Assembly (NCBI RefSeq): GCF_000381265.1
Contig: NZ_KB906270.1
Coordinates: 1 to 64,000 of the forward strand
Source: Curvibacter lanceolatus ATCC 14669
GTDB lineage: Bacteria > Pseudomonadota > Gammaproteobacteria > Burkholderiales > Burkholderiaceae_C
DNA: 64,000 nt
Direction: 5' to 3'
A model generated the notes under the pieces. That model ran no database searches, was not told the origin of the DNA, and saw only the letters and a program-made list of their open reading frames with translations. Numbering within the stretch: the stretch's first letter is position 1; each line of letters starts with the position of its first letter. This document shows, one piece after another, positions 16,265 to 25,195 of the stretch. Made by a program: the position numbers and the translations under genes.

Positions 16265-18682
16265 ATGGTCTTCAGCCCCTCTCCACCCCCCCCAGAGCTG
16301 GGCGCCCAGGTGCGCCGCCGCTTTGTGGATGTGCTGGTCCAGGGTCTGCCTGCCTTGGCCGAGGGCTGCGAAACCCAGTTGCTGGCACTGGCCAGCCAGA
16401 CCGGCACGGCGCGCGACATGCAGATGCACCGCGATGCCTGGCTGGGTTGGCAGCAACACCGCAAGGCCTTCGTCGAAGGCCTGCAGGCGGCTTGGCTGAA
16501 GGCCTTGCATCCGCCCGGCTCGGCAGCACCGCGTGCCGAGCCGCTCGACATGATGAACCTGCAGCTGGTGGGCGACGATGTGCTCGACAACCAGATCACC
16601 GCCTCGCGCATGGCCCAGGCCCTGTCTGATCGTGTAGGTGCGGGCTTTCAGGAGTTGCGTGGCAAGCTGCAGGAGCTGCCGCGGGGGGGGGATCTGAGCG
16701 CCGACGACGTGCTGCGACCCGAAACCCTGTGCCAGCACCTGATCGAGCAATGGGTGGCCAGCGGCTTGAACCGCGAGGTTCTGCTGCTGCTGTCCGAGCG
16801 CCTCAAGGAGAGCCTGGCGCCCCAGATCCAGGAGGCTTACCGCCAGGCCAACCAATGGTTGCAGCAGCGTGGCGTGGTCGCGTCCGATGATCTGCGCAGC
16901 CGCGTCAAGCGTGCGCCCGCCTCACCTGGGGTGATGGACGCGGGTGCTTCGGGCGCGGTCCCGGTGTCGGCCAATGCTGAGCTGAGCGGCCGGCCCGGTG
17001 CTTCCGGTGACGGCTCGGCCCGCATGCAGGCGGCTCGCGCCACCGGTGATGAGACCCAGTTGCTGTCCGGCAGCTCGCCGCTGATGCGCGCTCGGGCCCG
17101 GGCACATGGCTTGATCGGCCAGTTGCAGCGCCTGCTGGTGCGCTCTGTGGGCGATGTACCCGCCGTGGCCGCCTTGTCCTCCCAGGGCTTCAGCCTGGGC
17201 TCTGTGGAGGCGGGGGGCGGTGCGGGCCTGGCGCAGGGGCTGATGGCGGTCCGTGGCAGCGCACCGGCCAGCGAGGCTCTGGCCCAGGCCCTCACGCCCA
17301 TGCTGACCACTGGGGCCAGCATGGGGGGTATCGGCCAGCGCATGGCTGCGGTGCAGAACCTGTTCATGATGGAGGCCACACCGGCCGGAGTGGCGGCTGC
17401 AGCCGGCGCCTTGCGCGACAAGTCGGCCGAGCTCAAGAAGAAGACGGCCAACCCGGCTGAAAAAGCCACCATCGAGATCGTGGCCTTGATGTTCCAGAGC
17501 ATTCTGTCCGAGGAGCGCCTGCCGCCGGCGATCCGGGTCTGGTTTGCCCGGCTGCAGGTGCCCGTGCTGCGGGTGGCCCTGGCCGAGCCCGAGTTCTTTG
17601 ACAACCTCAGCCACCCGGCGCGCCTGCTGATCGACCGCATGGGCTCGTGCGTGCTGGGCTTTGACGACAACGCAATAGCCGACTCTGCCCTGGAGGCCGA
17701 GATCCGGCGCGTGGTGCAGGTGATCGAGCAGTACCCCGAGACCGGTCGTCGCGTGTTCCAGCTGGTGCACGATGAGTTCCAGAAATTCCTCAACCGCTTC
17801 CTGACCGAAAAAGGCAAGACGGCACGTCTGGTGACCGTGGCCCAGCAGGTCGAGCAGAAAGAGGCGCTGGCCATCCAGTACACCATCGAGATGCGCAACA
17901 TGCTCAAGGACATGCCGGTGCGCGACGAGATCCGCGATTTCCTGTTCAAGGTGTGGTCCGAGGTGCTGGCCCTGTCGGCGGTGCGCAGCGGCCCGCAGCA
18001 CGAGAGCACGGTGGCGTTCAAGAAGGCTGCGGCCGATCTGGTGTGGGCCGCCAGTGCCAAGCCCAACCGGTCTGACCGCGCCCGCGTCATCCATGACCTG
18101 CCCATGCTGCTGCAGCACCTGCGCAAGGGCCTGGCCATGCTGGGGGTGACCGGGGCGCCGCAAGAGGCGCACATCAAGATCCTCAGCGAGACCCTGGCCG
18201 ATGCCTTCCTGTCCAAGACCGAGGCCATCCCGCAGGCCACCATCGATGCGATGGCCAAGCGCCTGACCCACCTGGAAGACTACGTCACCGAAGAGGGGCT
18301 GGACGAGCTGCCGCTGGATGCCGAAAGCCTGGAGGTGATGCTGGGGGTGGATGGCGCCGCGCTCACCGTGGTGGCTGGCGGAGGCACCCAGCCCAGCGAG
18401 GACATGCTGGCCTGGGCTCTGGAGCTGCAGACCGGGCTCTGGTTCTCGCTGGACCACAACGGTTCGGTCAAGCAGGTGCAGTACGCCTGGCGCAGCGACC
18501 GGCGCCAGTTGCACCTGTTTGCGGCCATGGATGGCACCAGCTACCTGATCCAGCTGCGCCGCCTGGCGGCCTACCTGCAGGCCGGCCTGATGGTGCCCCA
18601 GGAGGAAGAGACCCTCACCTTGCGGGCCACCCGCGACGCCCTGGCCAAGCTCGACGCCAATCCCGAACGCCTGCTCAACTGA
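16265..18682 (+). CDS. DUF1631 family protein
   Basis: 805-residue cytoplasmic protein of the DUF1631 family, widespread in beta- and gamma-proteobacteria and sometimes mislabelled thymidine phosphorylase. It is largely helical, without signal peptide or membrane segments. A middle region (about 270-390) is rich in Gly/Ala. The conserved core begins near 400 with TIEIVALMFQSILSEE and IRVWFARLQVPVLRVAL. The C-terminal module (TGLWFSLDHNGSVKQVQYAW near 719-738) is beta-rich and PilZ-like in appearance. Function is unknown. The position behind secDF is the main contextual clue. Confidence 0.88.
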   Translation: MVFSPSPPPPELGAQVRRRFVDVLVQGLPALAEGCETQLLALASQTGTARDMQMHRDAWLGWQQHRKAFVEGLQAAWLKALHPPGSAAPRAEPLDMMNLQLVGDDVLDNQITASRMAQALSDRVGAGFQELRGKLQELPRGGDLSADDVLRPETLCQHLIEQWVASGLNREVLLLLSERLKESLAPQIQEAYRQANQWLQQRGVVASDDLRSRVKRAPASPGVMDAGASGAVPVSANAELSGRPGASGDGSARMQAARATGDETQLLSGSSPLMRARARAHGLIGQLQRLLVRSVGDVPAVAALSSQGFSLGSVEAGGGAGLAQGLMAVRGSAPASEALAQALTPMLTTGASMGGIGQRMAAVQNLFMMEATPAGVAAAAGALRDKSAELKKKTANPAEKATIEIVALMFQSILSEERLPPAIRVWFARLQVPVLRVALAEPEFFDNLSHPARLLIDRMGSCVLGFDDNAIADSALEAEIRRVVQVIEQYPETGRRVFQLVHDEFQKFLNRFLTEKGKTARLVTVAQQVEQKEALAIQYTIEMRNMLKDMPVRDEIRDFLFKVWSEVLALSAVRSGPQHESTVAFKKAAADLVWAASAKPNRSDRARVIHDLPMLLQHLRKGLAMLGVTGAPQEAHIKILSETLADAFLSKTEAIPQATIDAMAKRLTHLEDYVTEEGLDELPLDAESLEVMLGVDGAALTVVAGGGTQPSEDMLAWALELQTGLWFSLDHNGSVKQVQYAWRSDRRQLHLFAAMDGTSYLIQLRRLAAYLQAGLMVPQEEETLTLRATRDALAKLDANPERLLN

Positions 18683-18692
18683 GGCCGGGGCT

Positions 18693-18711
18693 GGCCGCGT
18701 TGGCGGCCCTT
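18693..18711 (+). terminator. Weak terminator-like hairpin after the DUF1631 gene
   Basis: GGCCGC (18693-18698) and GCGGCC (18703-18708) form a six-pair stem with a GTTG loop followed by CTTTC. The T-run is short, so efficiency is doubtful. It lies in the 48-base gap between the convergent DUF1631 and smg genes. Confidence 0.35.
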
Positions 18712-18730
18712 TCAAGACGTCAATGCGCTT

Positions 18731-19237
18731 TCAGTGCAGCGTCTGCGTGCTGCGGTCGTGGCACAGCTCGTCGAGCACCAGGGCGCAGGGCTCGTGGTCG
18801 AACTGCCAGAACACCATGCGGATGATGATCTTCAGCTCGTCCAGGGTCAGCGGGCGGTCGTGCGCGGCGGTGGCGCGGTCCATCACCACCTCGTGCAGCT
18901 CGGTCGGCAGGGCCTTGGCGGCCTGCAGGAACAGCAGAAAGCCCAGGCCTTCGGAGCCCAGGTGCTCGATCTCGCGCGGCAGGTAGGCGCGCACGCTGTC
19001 GTGGCGCGCCGCCTGCACGCGGGGGCGGGTGAGCGGGGGTGTGCTGCTGCCATGGCGCGGCACCACGGCGCGCATGCCCGCGGCGGTCTGTTGCAGATCC
19101 TCCAGCCAGTCGAGTGCCTGCTCGATCTCCTCCGACTCGAATCCGACCGCTGTCAGCTTGTGGCTCAGCTGCGTCAGTTCGGGGCAGGCGTCGCTGCGCC
19201 CATAGTTTTCGTACACAAAGACCAGAACATCCATCAT
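18731..19237 (-). CDS. smg: Smg family protein (DUF494)
   Basis: 168-residue protein of the Smg/DUF494 family, whose gene typically lies next to dprA in proteobacteria. It starts MMDVLVFVYENYG, the family N-terminus. Conserved features are the acidic LTAVGFESEEIEQALDWLEDL and the C-terminal LTLDELKIIIRMVFWQFDHE. Function is not established; a link to RNA processing or DNA uptake has only been inferred from neighbours. Adjacent ATGs at 19237 and 19234 are equally possible, and sequence upstream is open but unrelated. It follows dprA on the same strand. Confidence 0.93.
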   Translation of the reverse strand: MMDVLVFVYENYGRSDACPELTQLSHKLTAVGFESEEIEQALDWLEDLQQTAAGMRAVVPRHGSSTPPLTRPRVQAARHDSVRAYLPREIEHLGSEGLGFLLFLQAAKALPTELHEVVMDRATAAHDRPLTLDELKIIIRMVFWQFDHEPCALVLDELCHDRSTQTLH

Positions 19238-19305
19238 CCGGGCAATATAGCCGAGTTCGCCAGACGGCCCTTGGGGCCTGCCGAGGCTGGCGCTTTCGTT
19301 GCCTT

Positions 19306-20484
19306 TCAAGCCATGCCGATGCGCTGAAAGCGCCCACCCGGCAGGCGGCTGAGCTGGCCGTTGAGTTCCAGCGTCAGCAGCCGGGCCTGCAGCGCCGGGG
19401 TGGGCCAGCCGCAACGGGCTTGCAGGGTGTCCAGCGTGCAGGGCTCCTGGCCCAGGGCGACCAGCACCTCGTCGGCGCTGTCGGCCTCAGCATCGCTGTC
19501 GGCCTCTTCGCTGCTGGGAGCCATCGGCAGGCCCAGCTGCACGGGATGGCTTGAGGCCGCGGGCAGTTCTTCCAGGATGTCGTGCACGGTCTCCACCAGT
19601 TTGGCGCCTTGTCGAATCAAGGCATGACAGCCTTTGGACTGAGGTGAGTGGATGGAGCCGGGGATGGCAAACACCTCCTTGCCCTGTTCTGCAGCCAGCC
19701 GGGCCGTGACCAGTGAGCCCGAGGCGAGCGCGGCCTCCACCACCAGGGTGCCGCGCGACAAGGCCGCGATCAGCCGGTTGCGTTTGGGGAAGTTGGCCGC
19801 CAGGGGCGGGGTGCCCAGCGGGTACTCGCTCAGCATCACCCCCTGCAACGCCACGCGGTGGGCCAGGTCGCGGTGCTGGCGTGGGTACACGCGGTCCAGG
19901 CCGGTGCCCACCACGGCCAAGGTGGGCCACAAGGCGGCGTCTGCGCTGCCGGTCGCGGCGCTCAGGGCCCCTTCGTGCGCTGCCCCATCAATGCCCAGGG
20001 CCAGGCCGGACACCACGCAGAAGCCCTGGCCGACCAGGCTGGGGGCAAAGGCCTGTGCATTCTCCAGGCCCTGGGCGCTGGGGTTGCGGCTGCCCACCAC
20101 CGCCACGGCCTGCAGCGGCCCGTCGCTGCGTGGCAGCGGCTGGCCACTCAGGGCATACAGCATCAGAGGGGGATCGGCCAGTTGCAGCAGGTCGGCCGGG
20201 TAGGCCGGGTCACCCAGGGTCAGCACCTGGTGGCACAGGCCTTCGGCCGGGGTCTGCAACCAGCGCCAGGTGTGCTCCAGCAGGGCCTGCAGGCCTGCGG
20301 GGGGCTGGCTCAGGGCCCGGGCCTGGGCGGGTGTGACGAGTTCGTTCAGGCGGCTGGGCGTGACCTCGAACACGGCCTCGGCCGAGCCCAGGGCCGCCAG
20401 CAGGCGCCGGGCGCTCTGGTTGCCCACGCCCGGGCTCAGCGTCAGGCGCAGCCAGGCTTGGAGTTCTTCGCGTTGCAGCGCCAT
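19306..20484 (-). CDS. dprA: DNA-processing protein DprA
   Basis: 392-residue protein that loads RecA onto incoming single-stranded DNA during natural transformation. The N-terminal helix-hairpin-like domain (residues 1-60, LSPGVGNQSARRLLAALG) is followed by the Rossmann-type core with VVGSRNPSAQG, VSGLALGIDGAAHEGAL, VVGTGLDRVYPRQH and FPKRNRLIAALSRGTLVVEA, all standard DprA signatures. The C-terminal winged-helix-like domain (about 330-392) ends in RLPGGRFQRIG. It lies between the lysM gene and smg on the same strand, with 36 bases from the lysM stop. Length is normal. Confidence 0.96.
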   Translation of the reverse strand: MALQREELQAWLRLTLSPGVGNQSARRLLAALGSAEAVFEVTPSRLNELVTPAQARALSQPPAGLQALLEHTWRWLQTPAEGLCHQVLTLGDPAYPADLLQLADPPLMLYALSGQPLPRSDGPLQAVAVVGSRNPSAQGLENAQAFAPSLVGQGFCVVSGLALGIDGAAHEGALSAATGSADAALWPTLAVVGTGLDRVYPRQHRDLAHRVALQGVMLSEYPLGTPPLAANFPKRNRLIAALSRGTLVVEAALASGSLVTARLAAEQGKEVFAIPGSIHSPQSKGCHALIRQGAKLVETVHDILEELPAASSHPVQLGLPMAPSSEEADSDAEADSADEVLVALGQEPCTLDTLQARCGWPTPALQARLLTLELNGQLSRLPGGRFQRIGMA

Positions 20485-20520
20485 GGCGGGTACACGGGCA
20501 CCGACGGTGGGGGGCCGCGA

Positions 20521-21810
20521 TCAGCGCGGGTTGACCAGGCGGTCGCCCACCCGCACGGCCTGCTTGATCTCCAGGATCAGCGCGTACGAGATGCGGTCGA
20601 AGCAACGGAACACCATCAGCAGGCCGTTGCGTTCGTCGGGCAGCTTCATCTTGACGCGCGAGCCGTCGCTGGTGTCCAGCAGTCGGGCCCCTTCGCTGAG
20701 GATGGCCAGCACATGGCCGGGTTCGATGCCGTCGCGCGTGCCCAGGTTGATGGCCACGATCTGGTTCTGCGCCGCATTGGCCACCGCGCTGCCATAGATC
20801 GAGGCCACGCGGCCGCGCTCGGTGGGCACCAGGGGGGCGCGTGGCACGTAGTTCATCAGCTGGCGGGGCGGCTCGGGCAGCAGCCGGTCGCCAGCGCGGA
20901 TCTCTTCCTTGATCGAGGTGATGTCGATCGAGGCGGGGATGACCTCGGTCGGTGGCGGCGGCTTCTTGGCGGCCGGGTAGCCGCCCTCGCTGACGTTGCT
21001 GGCCGGGAATTCGCGCAGGACCGGGGTGTCGTCGGGCTCGTCCTGTGCGCCTTCGGCGCGGATCAGGCGGGCGCGGCCCAGGTACTGGGCCTCGTAGCCC
21101 AGGATCTTGCCGTCGTTCGGGTCCTTGATGGGGGTGGCGCTGCGGAACACCCGGAAGTCGCGGGGCATGCCTGGGTTCATCAGCAGTGGGGTGCTGGCTT
21201 CACCCCGGGCGTAGGCGCGGTCGCCACGGCTCATCAACACCCGGTCGTCCTGGGCGGCCACGATGTGGGGCGCCTGCAGCAGGGTGTTTTCGTCGACCAC
21301 CACGGGCTCGGCCAGAAAGGGCTCGATCAAATGGCTGCGCAAGGTGGGCAGGGCGTTGTCGGCCAGCGATTCGTAGCGCGAGCGCGGGGACACACGCACG
21401 GTAGGGATGTCGGCAGAGCCGTCGGCGGGACTGAGGCTCAGGCGGGCCAGGCCGTTCTGGCGGATCAGGTAAAGGGTCTGGCCGGGGTAGATCAGGTGCG
21501 GGTTGCTGATCTGTTCGAAGTTCATGCCCCACAGCGCTGGCCAGCGCCAGGGCTTTTTCAGGAACACGCCCGAGATGCCCCACAGGGTGTCGCCGCCTTT
21601 GACGGTGTAGGTGTTGGGGGCGTCGGTGGCCAGTTCGCCTTCGGGAACGCCGTTCTGGGCGGCTTGTTGGGCACTGGCTTTTTGGTCGCTGGTGATGGGG
21701 TAGCGCTGCGCCCAGGCGGGCGCAGTGGCAAGGCCCAGCATCGAGAGGGCGGAGAACGTGATCAGCCGTCGGTCGCTGCGCACGGGCTGATGGTGGTGGT
21801 CTTTTGGCAT
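20521..21810 (-). CDS. LysM-domain peptidoglycan-binding protein
   Basis: 429-residue exported protein. The signal peptide (about residues 12-35) ends TAPAWAQ. A single LysM domain at about 66-115 reads TYTVKGGDTLWGISGVFLKK and continues to IYPGQTLYLIR, so it binds peptidoglycan. The remainder has no recognised catalytic domain; a repeated beta-rich pattern (GDRLLPEP near 300, VGDRLVNPR at the end) suggests SH3-like or LysM-associated folds. The gene typically precedes dprA and diverges from def in Burkholderiales. GGGAG lies about eight bases before the start. Confidence 0.88.
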   Translation of the reverse strand: MPKDHHHQPVRSDRRLITFSALSMLGLATAPAWAQRYPITSDQKASAQQAAQNGVPEGELATDAPNTYTVKGGDTLWGISGVFLKKPWRWPALWGMNFEQISNPHLIYPGQTLYLIRQNGLARLSLSPADGSADIPTVRVSPRSRYESLADNALPTLRSHLIEPFLAEPVVVDENTLLQAPHIVAAQDDRVLMSRGDRAYARGEASTPLLMNPGMPRDFRVFRSATPIKDPNDGKILGYEAQYLGRARLIRAEGAQDEPDDTPVLREFPASNVSEGGYPAAKKPPPPTEVIPASIDITSIKEEIRAGDRLLPEPPRQLMNYVPRAPLVPTERGRVASIYGSAVANAAQNQIVAINLGTRDGIEPGHVLAILSEGARLLDTSDGSRVKMKLPDERNGLLMVFRCFDRISYALILEIKQAVRVGDRLVNPR

Positions 21811-21879
21811 TCCTGCAGCTCCCGGGGTCCGCCGTCAAAGCTCGGCTTTAACCCGGCGGAACGTCACAAAACGGGTCAG

Positions 21880-21908
21880 ATTTTGCGCCCAAGCCCTTGA
21901 TTGGGCAA
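21880..21908 (-). promoter_or_regulatory. Possible sigma-70 promoter for lysM-dprA-smg
   Basis: On the minus strand, TTGCCC (21908-21903) and CAAAAT (21885-21880) are separated by 17 bases, about 70 bases upstream of the lysM start in the lysM/def divergent gap. Both hexamers are imperfect. Confidence 0.35.
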
Positions 21909-21979
21909 TGAAAAATGAACCCTGGCCCGGAGGGGCCAGCCAAAAGTGGCGAAAATAGCGACAACTGCTGCGAAACGCC

Positions 21980-22486
21980 ATGGCTCTTCTACCTATTCTC
22001 TGTTACCCCGACCCCCGCCTGCACAAGGTGGCCAAGCCCGTCACCGTGTTTGACGAGCGCCTGCAACAACGCGTTGCCGACATGTTCGAGACCATGTACG
22101 ACGCCAAGGGCATCGGCCTGGCCGCCACCCAGGTGGATTTCCACGAGCGCCTGATCGTGATCGATGTGTCCGAGGACCGCGACCAGCCCCTGGTGCTGAT
22201 CAACCCCGAAATCACCTGGGCCAGTGAAGAGCACCACGTGGGTGATGAAGGCTGCCTGTCGGTGCCGGGCATCTACGACGGCGTCGAGCGCTCGGCCGCG
22301 GTGCGTGTGAAGGCGCAGGACGCCCAGGGCCAGTCGCGCGAGATCAGTGCCGAGGGCCTGCTGGCGGTGTGCATCCAGCACGAGATGGACCACCTGCTGG
22401 GCAAGGTGTTCGTGGAATACCTGTCGCCGCTCAAGCGCAACCGCATCAAGACCAAGATGCTCAAGCTGCAGCGCGAGGCCCGCTGA
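21980..22486 (+). CDS. def: Peptide deformylase
   Basis: 168-residue metalloenzyme that removes the formyl group from the N-terminal methionine of new proteins. All three motifs are intact: GIGLAATQ (residues 44-51), EGCLS with metal ligand Cys92, and HEMDH with ligands His134 and His138 and catalytic Glu135. Length matches type 1B deformylases. It begins the def-lipoprotein-fmt unit: its stop overlaps the next ATG (TGATG at 22484-22488), and the functionally paired fmt follows. Confidence 0.97.
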   Translation: MALLPILCYPDPRLHKVAKPVTVFDERLQQRVADMFETMYDAKGIGLAATQVDFHERLIVIDVSEDRDQPLVLINPEITWASEEHHVGDEGCLSVPGIYDGVERSAAVRVKAQDAQGQSREISAEGLLAVCIQHEMDHLLGKVFVEYLSPLKRNRIKTKMLKLQREAR

Positions 22487-23004
22487 TGAGGCTGCTCCGG
22501 GCTTGGCACGGTCTGGCTTCGTGCCTGCTGGCGCTGGGCCTGGCGGGCTGCGCCGGCGGGGTGGGGCCGCGCTTTCCGATGTCGCAGCCGCTGGGCTCGA
22601 CCCGGGCTGAGGTGCTGACTCGCTTGGGCGCGCCCACGGCCAGCTACCCCCTGCCTCAGGGCGAGCGGCTGCAGTACTCGTTTCTGCCCGCCGGGGTGAC
22701 GGTCTACAACCTGGACCTGGATACCGAAGGCCGGCTGCAGCGTGTGGACCAACCCCTGCTGAAAAGCCGCATCGACACTGACATGGTGATCGACCAGACC
22801 CGGGCCGAGGACATCCGCCTGCTGTATGGCCAGCCCTTGCGCGTCGACCAGGTGGCCCGCTTCGAGGGCACGGTCTGGGTCTACCAGTTTCTCGATCTCA
22901 ACGAACCTTTCTATGCCTACCTGCACCTGGATCCCCAAGGCGTGTTGCGCCGCGTGGTCTACCAGCCGGTTCGCAACCCGCCCAATGGGCACCACCGTGG
23001 ATGA
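22486..23004 (+). CDS. Putative outer-membrane lipoprotein between def and fmt
   Basis: 172-residue protein with a lipoprotein signal ([20 protein letters not shown], then GCAGG), lipidated Cys near residue 21. The mature part carries PLGSTRAEVLTRLGAPTASYP and LYGQPLRVDQVARFEGTVWVYQF, two repeats resembling the SmpA/BamE-like fold (GxTxxEVxxxLGxP), so a BamE-related outer-membrane role is plausible but unproven. ATG at 22486 overlaps the def stop, indicating translational coupling. fmt begins 28 bases later. Confidence 0.75.
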   Translation: MRLLRAWHGLASCLLALGLAGCAGGVGPRFPMSQPLGSTRAEVLTRLGAPTASYPLPQGERLQYSFLPAGVTVYNLDLDTEGRLQRVDQPLLKSRIDTDMVIDQTRAEDIRLLYGQPLRVDQVARFEGTVWVYQFLDLNEPFYAYLHLDPQGVLRRVVYQPVRNPPNGHHRG

Positions 23005-23031
23005 CACCCGCCCTCGGGCGGCGCTGAACGC

Positions 23032-23991
23032 ATGAGAGTGATTTTTGCCGGTACGCCGGAGTTTGCCCGTGTGGCACTGGAGCGGCTGCATGCCGCCGGG
23101 TTCGAGGTACCGCTGGTGCTCACCCAGCCCGACCGGCCTGCCGGTCGGGGCCTGAAGCTGCAACCCTCACCCGTCAAGCAATGGGCGCTGGAGCAGGGCG
23201 TGGCCGTGGCCCAGCCGCGCAGCCTGCGGCTCGACGGCAAGTACCCCGATGAAGCGGCGGCGGGACGCGAGGCCATCCTGGCGGCCCAGGCCGACGTGAT
23301 GGTGGTGGCCGCCTACGGCCTGATCCTGCCGCAGTGGGTGCTGGACACCCCGCGCCTGGGCTGCCTGAACATCCACGCTTCGCTGCTGCCGCGCTGGCGC
23401 GGGGCCGCCCCCATCCACCGCGCCATCGAGGCGGGTGACGCCGAGACCGGCGTCACCATCATGCAGATGGACGCCGGCCTGGACACGGGCGACATGCTGC
23501 TGGTGGAGCGCCTGCCCATCACCGACACCGAAACCACGGCCGGTTTGCACGACCGCCTGGCCGCCCTGGGCGGCCGGATGATCGTCGAAGCCTTGGAGCT
23601 GGCCGCCTGTGGCGGCTTGCGCGCCGTGCCGCAACCGGCGGAGGGCGTGAATTACGCGCACAAGATCGAGAAGGCCGAGGCCGCGATCGACTGGGCTCTC
23701 CCGGCCGAGGTCATTGGCCGCCGGGTGCGTGCCTTCGATCCTTTCCCGGGCGCCCAGACGGTGCTCGGGGCCGAGGTGATCAAGGTCTGGTCCGCCACGC
23801 CAGAGGTCGGCGAGGGTGACACTCCGGGGCGCATCCTGGCGGTGGATGAGCGCGGTGTGCTGGTGCAGTGCGGTAACGGCCGGCTGCGCCTGGACGTGCT
23901 GCAGCGCGCCGGCGGCAAGCGCCTGCCGGTGGCTGATTTTCTGCGCGGCTTCCCCTTGCAGGTGGGTGCCGTGCTGGGCGCGGCTGCCTGA
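23032..23991 (+). CDS. fmt: Methionyl-tRNA formyltransferase
   Basis: 319-residue enzyme that formylates initiator Met-tRNA using 10-formyl-tetrahydrofolate. It begins [19 protein letters not shown]. The catalytic domain carries [38 protein letters not shown] (catalytic Asn-His), [18 protein letters not shown] (catalytic Asp), then the C-terminal tRNA-binding domain. Length is normal. It functions with def two genes upstream, the common pairing. azlC follows after 14 bases, possibly by read-through. Confidence 0.97.
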   Translation: MRVIFAGTPEFARVALERLHAAGFEVPLVLTQPDRPAGRGLKLQPSPVKQWALEQGVAVAQPRSLRLDGKYPDEAAAGREAILAAQADVMVVAAYGLILPQWVLDTPRLGCLNIHASLLPRWRGAAPIHRAIEAGDAETGVTIMQMDAGLDTGDMLLVERLPITDTETTAGLHDRLAALGGRMIVEALELAACGGLRAVPQPAEGVNYAHKIEKAEAAIDWALPAEVIGRRVRAFDPFPGAQTVLGAEVIKVWSATPEVGEGDTPGRILAVDERGVLVQCGNGRLRLDVLQRAGGKRLPVADFLRGFPLQVGAVLGAAA

Positions 23992-24005
23992 GTCCGGACG
24001 CCCCG

Positions 24006-24743
24006 ATGTTTCTGCGCCCCACCCACTACCGCCACCCGGCCTTCTCGGCCGGCATGGCCCAGATGTGGCCCCAGGCCCCGGGCATTGCCGCCTGGGGGCT
24101 GATGACGGGCGTGGCCATGGTCAAGTCGGGCATGAGCGTGTTCGAGTCGGTGCTCATGACCCTGCTGGTGTTTGCCGGCAGTTCGCAACTGGCGGCCATT
24201 CCGCTGCTGGTGGCCGGCGCGCCGGCCTGGGTCATCCTGGCCACGGGCTTTTGCGTCAACCTGCGCTTTGTGGTGTTCAGCCTGCACATGCGCCCGTACA
24301 TGATGCATCTGCCGCTTTGGGAGCGCCTGATGCATGGCTACCTGACGGCCGATCTGACCTATGTGCTGTTCACCCGCCAGTACCCCAAGCCGGGCGCGAC
24401 CGCTGATGAGCGCCTGGCCCAGACGGCCTATCTGGCCGGCAACTGCGCAGTCAACTGGGGCAGCTGGATCTCGGCCAGCCTGGTCGGTGTGGTGGCGGCC
24501 AATTTCATTCCCACCCAATGGGGGCTGGGCTTTGCGGGCATTCTCTGCCTGATCGGCATCCTGTGTTCGCTGGCCAGCACCCGCTTGCGGCTGGTGGCGG
24601 TCGGCGTGGCGGGCGTGGCGGCCGTGGTGGCCTATGCCTTGCCGCTCAAGCTCAACATCGTGGCGGCCATCGCGATCGCCGTGCTGCTGTGCCTGAGCCT
24701 GGAGCGTTTTGAACCCCAGCGCCCGGCCGGCGCCCCCCACTGA
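24006..24743 (+). CDS. azlC: AzlC-family branched-chain amino acid exporter subunit
   Basis: 245-residue inner-membrane protein, large subunit of the AzlCD two-component amino acid efflux system. Hydrophobic helices fill most of the chain; signatures are AWGLMTGVAMVKSGMS, LLVFAGSSQLAAIPLL and GFCVNLRFVVFSLHMRP, typical of AzlC. The small subunit azlD follows after 23 bases. The substrate is inferred from the family (branched-chain amino acids or analogues), not visible here. Confidence 0.92.
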   Translation: MFLRPTHYRHPAFSAGMAQMWPQAPGIAAWGLMTGVAMVKSGMSVFESVLMTLLVFAGSSQLAAIPLLVAGAPAWVILATGFCVNLRFVVFSLHMRPYMMHLPLWERLMHGYLTADLTYVLFTRQYPKPGATADERLAQTAYLAGNCAVNWGSWISASLVGVVAANFIPTQWGLGFAGILCLIGILCSLASTRLRLVAVGVAGVAAVVAYALPLKLNIVAAIAIAVLLCLSLERFEPQRPAGAPH

Positions 24744-24766
24744 AGCGCATCGCTCGAAAGCACCTG

Positions 24767-25102
24767 ATGGGTACCACCGACCTCTGGACCGTTGCCGTCA
24801 TCATCGGCCTGGCCTGCGTGACCGTGATCGCGCGCAGCTTCTTCTTCATGTCGAACAAGCCCTGGGGCCTGCCGCACTGGGCCCAGCGGGGGCTGCAGTA
24901 CGCGCCCATCGCGGCCCTGGCTGCGGTGGTGGTGCCCGAGGTGGTGATGGTGCAGGGCCACCTCACGCCCTCGCTGCAGGACGCGCGCCTGTATGGCGCC
25001 TTGGCCGGTGCGGCGGCCTACTACTGGAAGAAGAACGTGCTGCTGACCATCGTGCTGGGCATGGCGGTGTACCTGCCGCTGCACATTGGCCTGGGCTGGT
25101 AA
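24767..25102 (+). CDS. azlD: AzlD-family small subunit of amino acid exporter
   Basis: 111-residue membrane protein with about four helices, the partner of AzlC. It opens MGTTDLWTVAVIIGLACVTV; the characteristic segment is LQYAPIAALAAVVVPEVV. Length and position directly behind azlC fit the family. The gap to pgk is 93 bases and contains no clear terminator. Confidence 0.9.
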   Translation: MGTTDLWTVAVIIGLACVTVIARSFFFMSNKPWGLPHWAQRGLQYAPIAALAAVVVPEVVMVQGHLTPSLQDARLYGALAGAAAYYWKKNVLLTIVLGMAVYLPLHIGLGW

Positions 25103-25195
25103 GGGGCAGGCCTGGCCGATGGCCAGTGCTCTGTCAGTTTGGCGAAGCCCATGCTTCTAGAATGGAAGGGTTTTGTCCAGAACCGAAGCCAAGCC

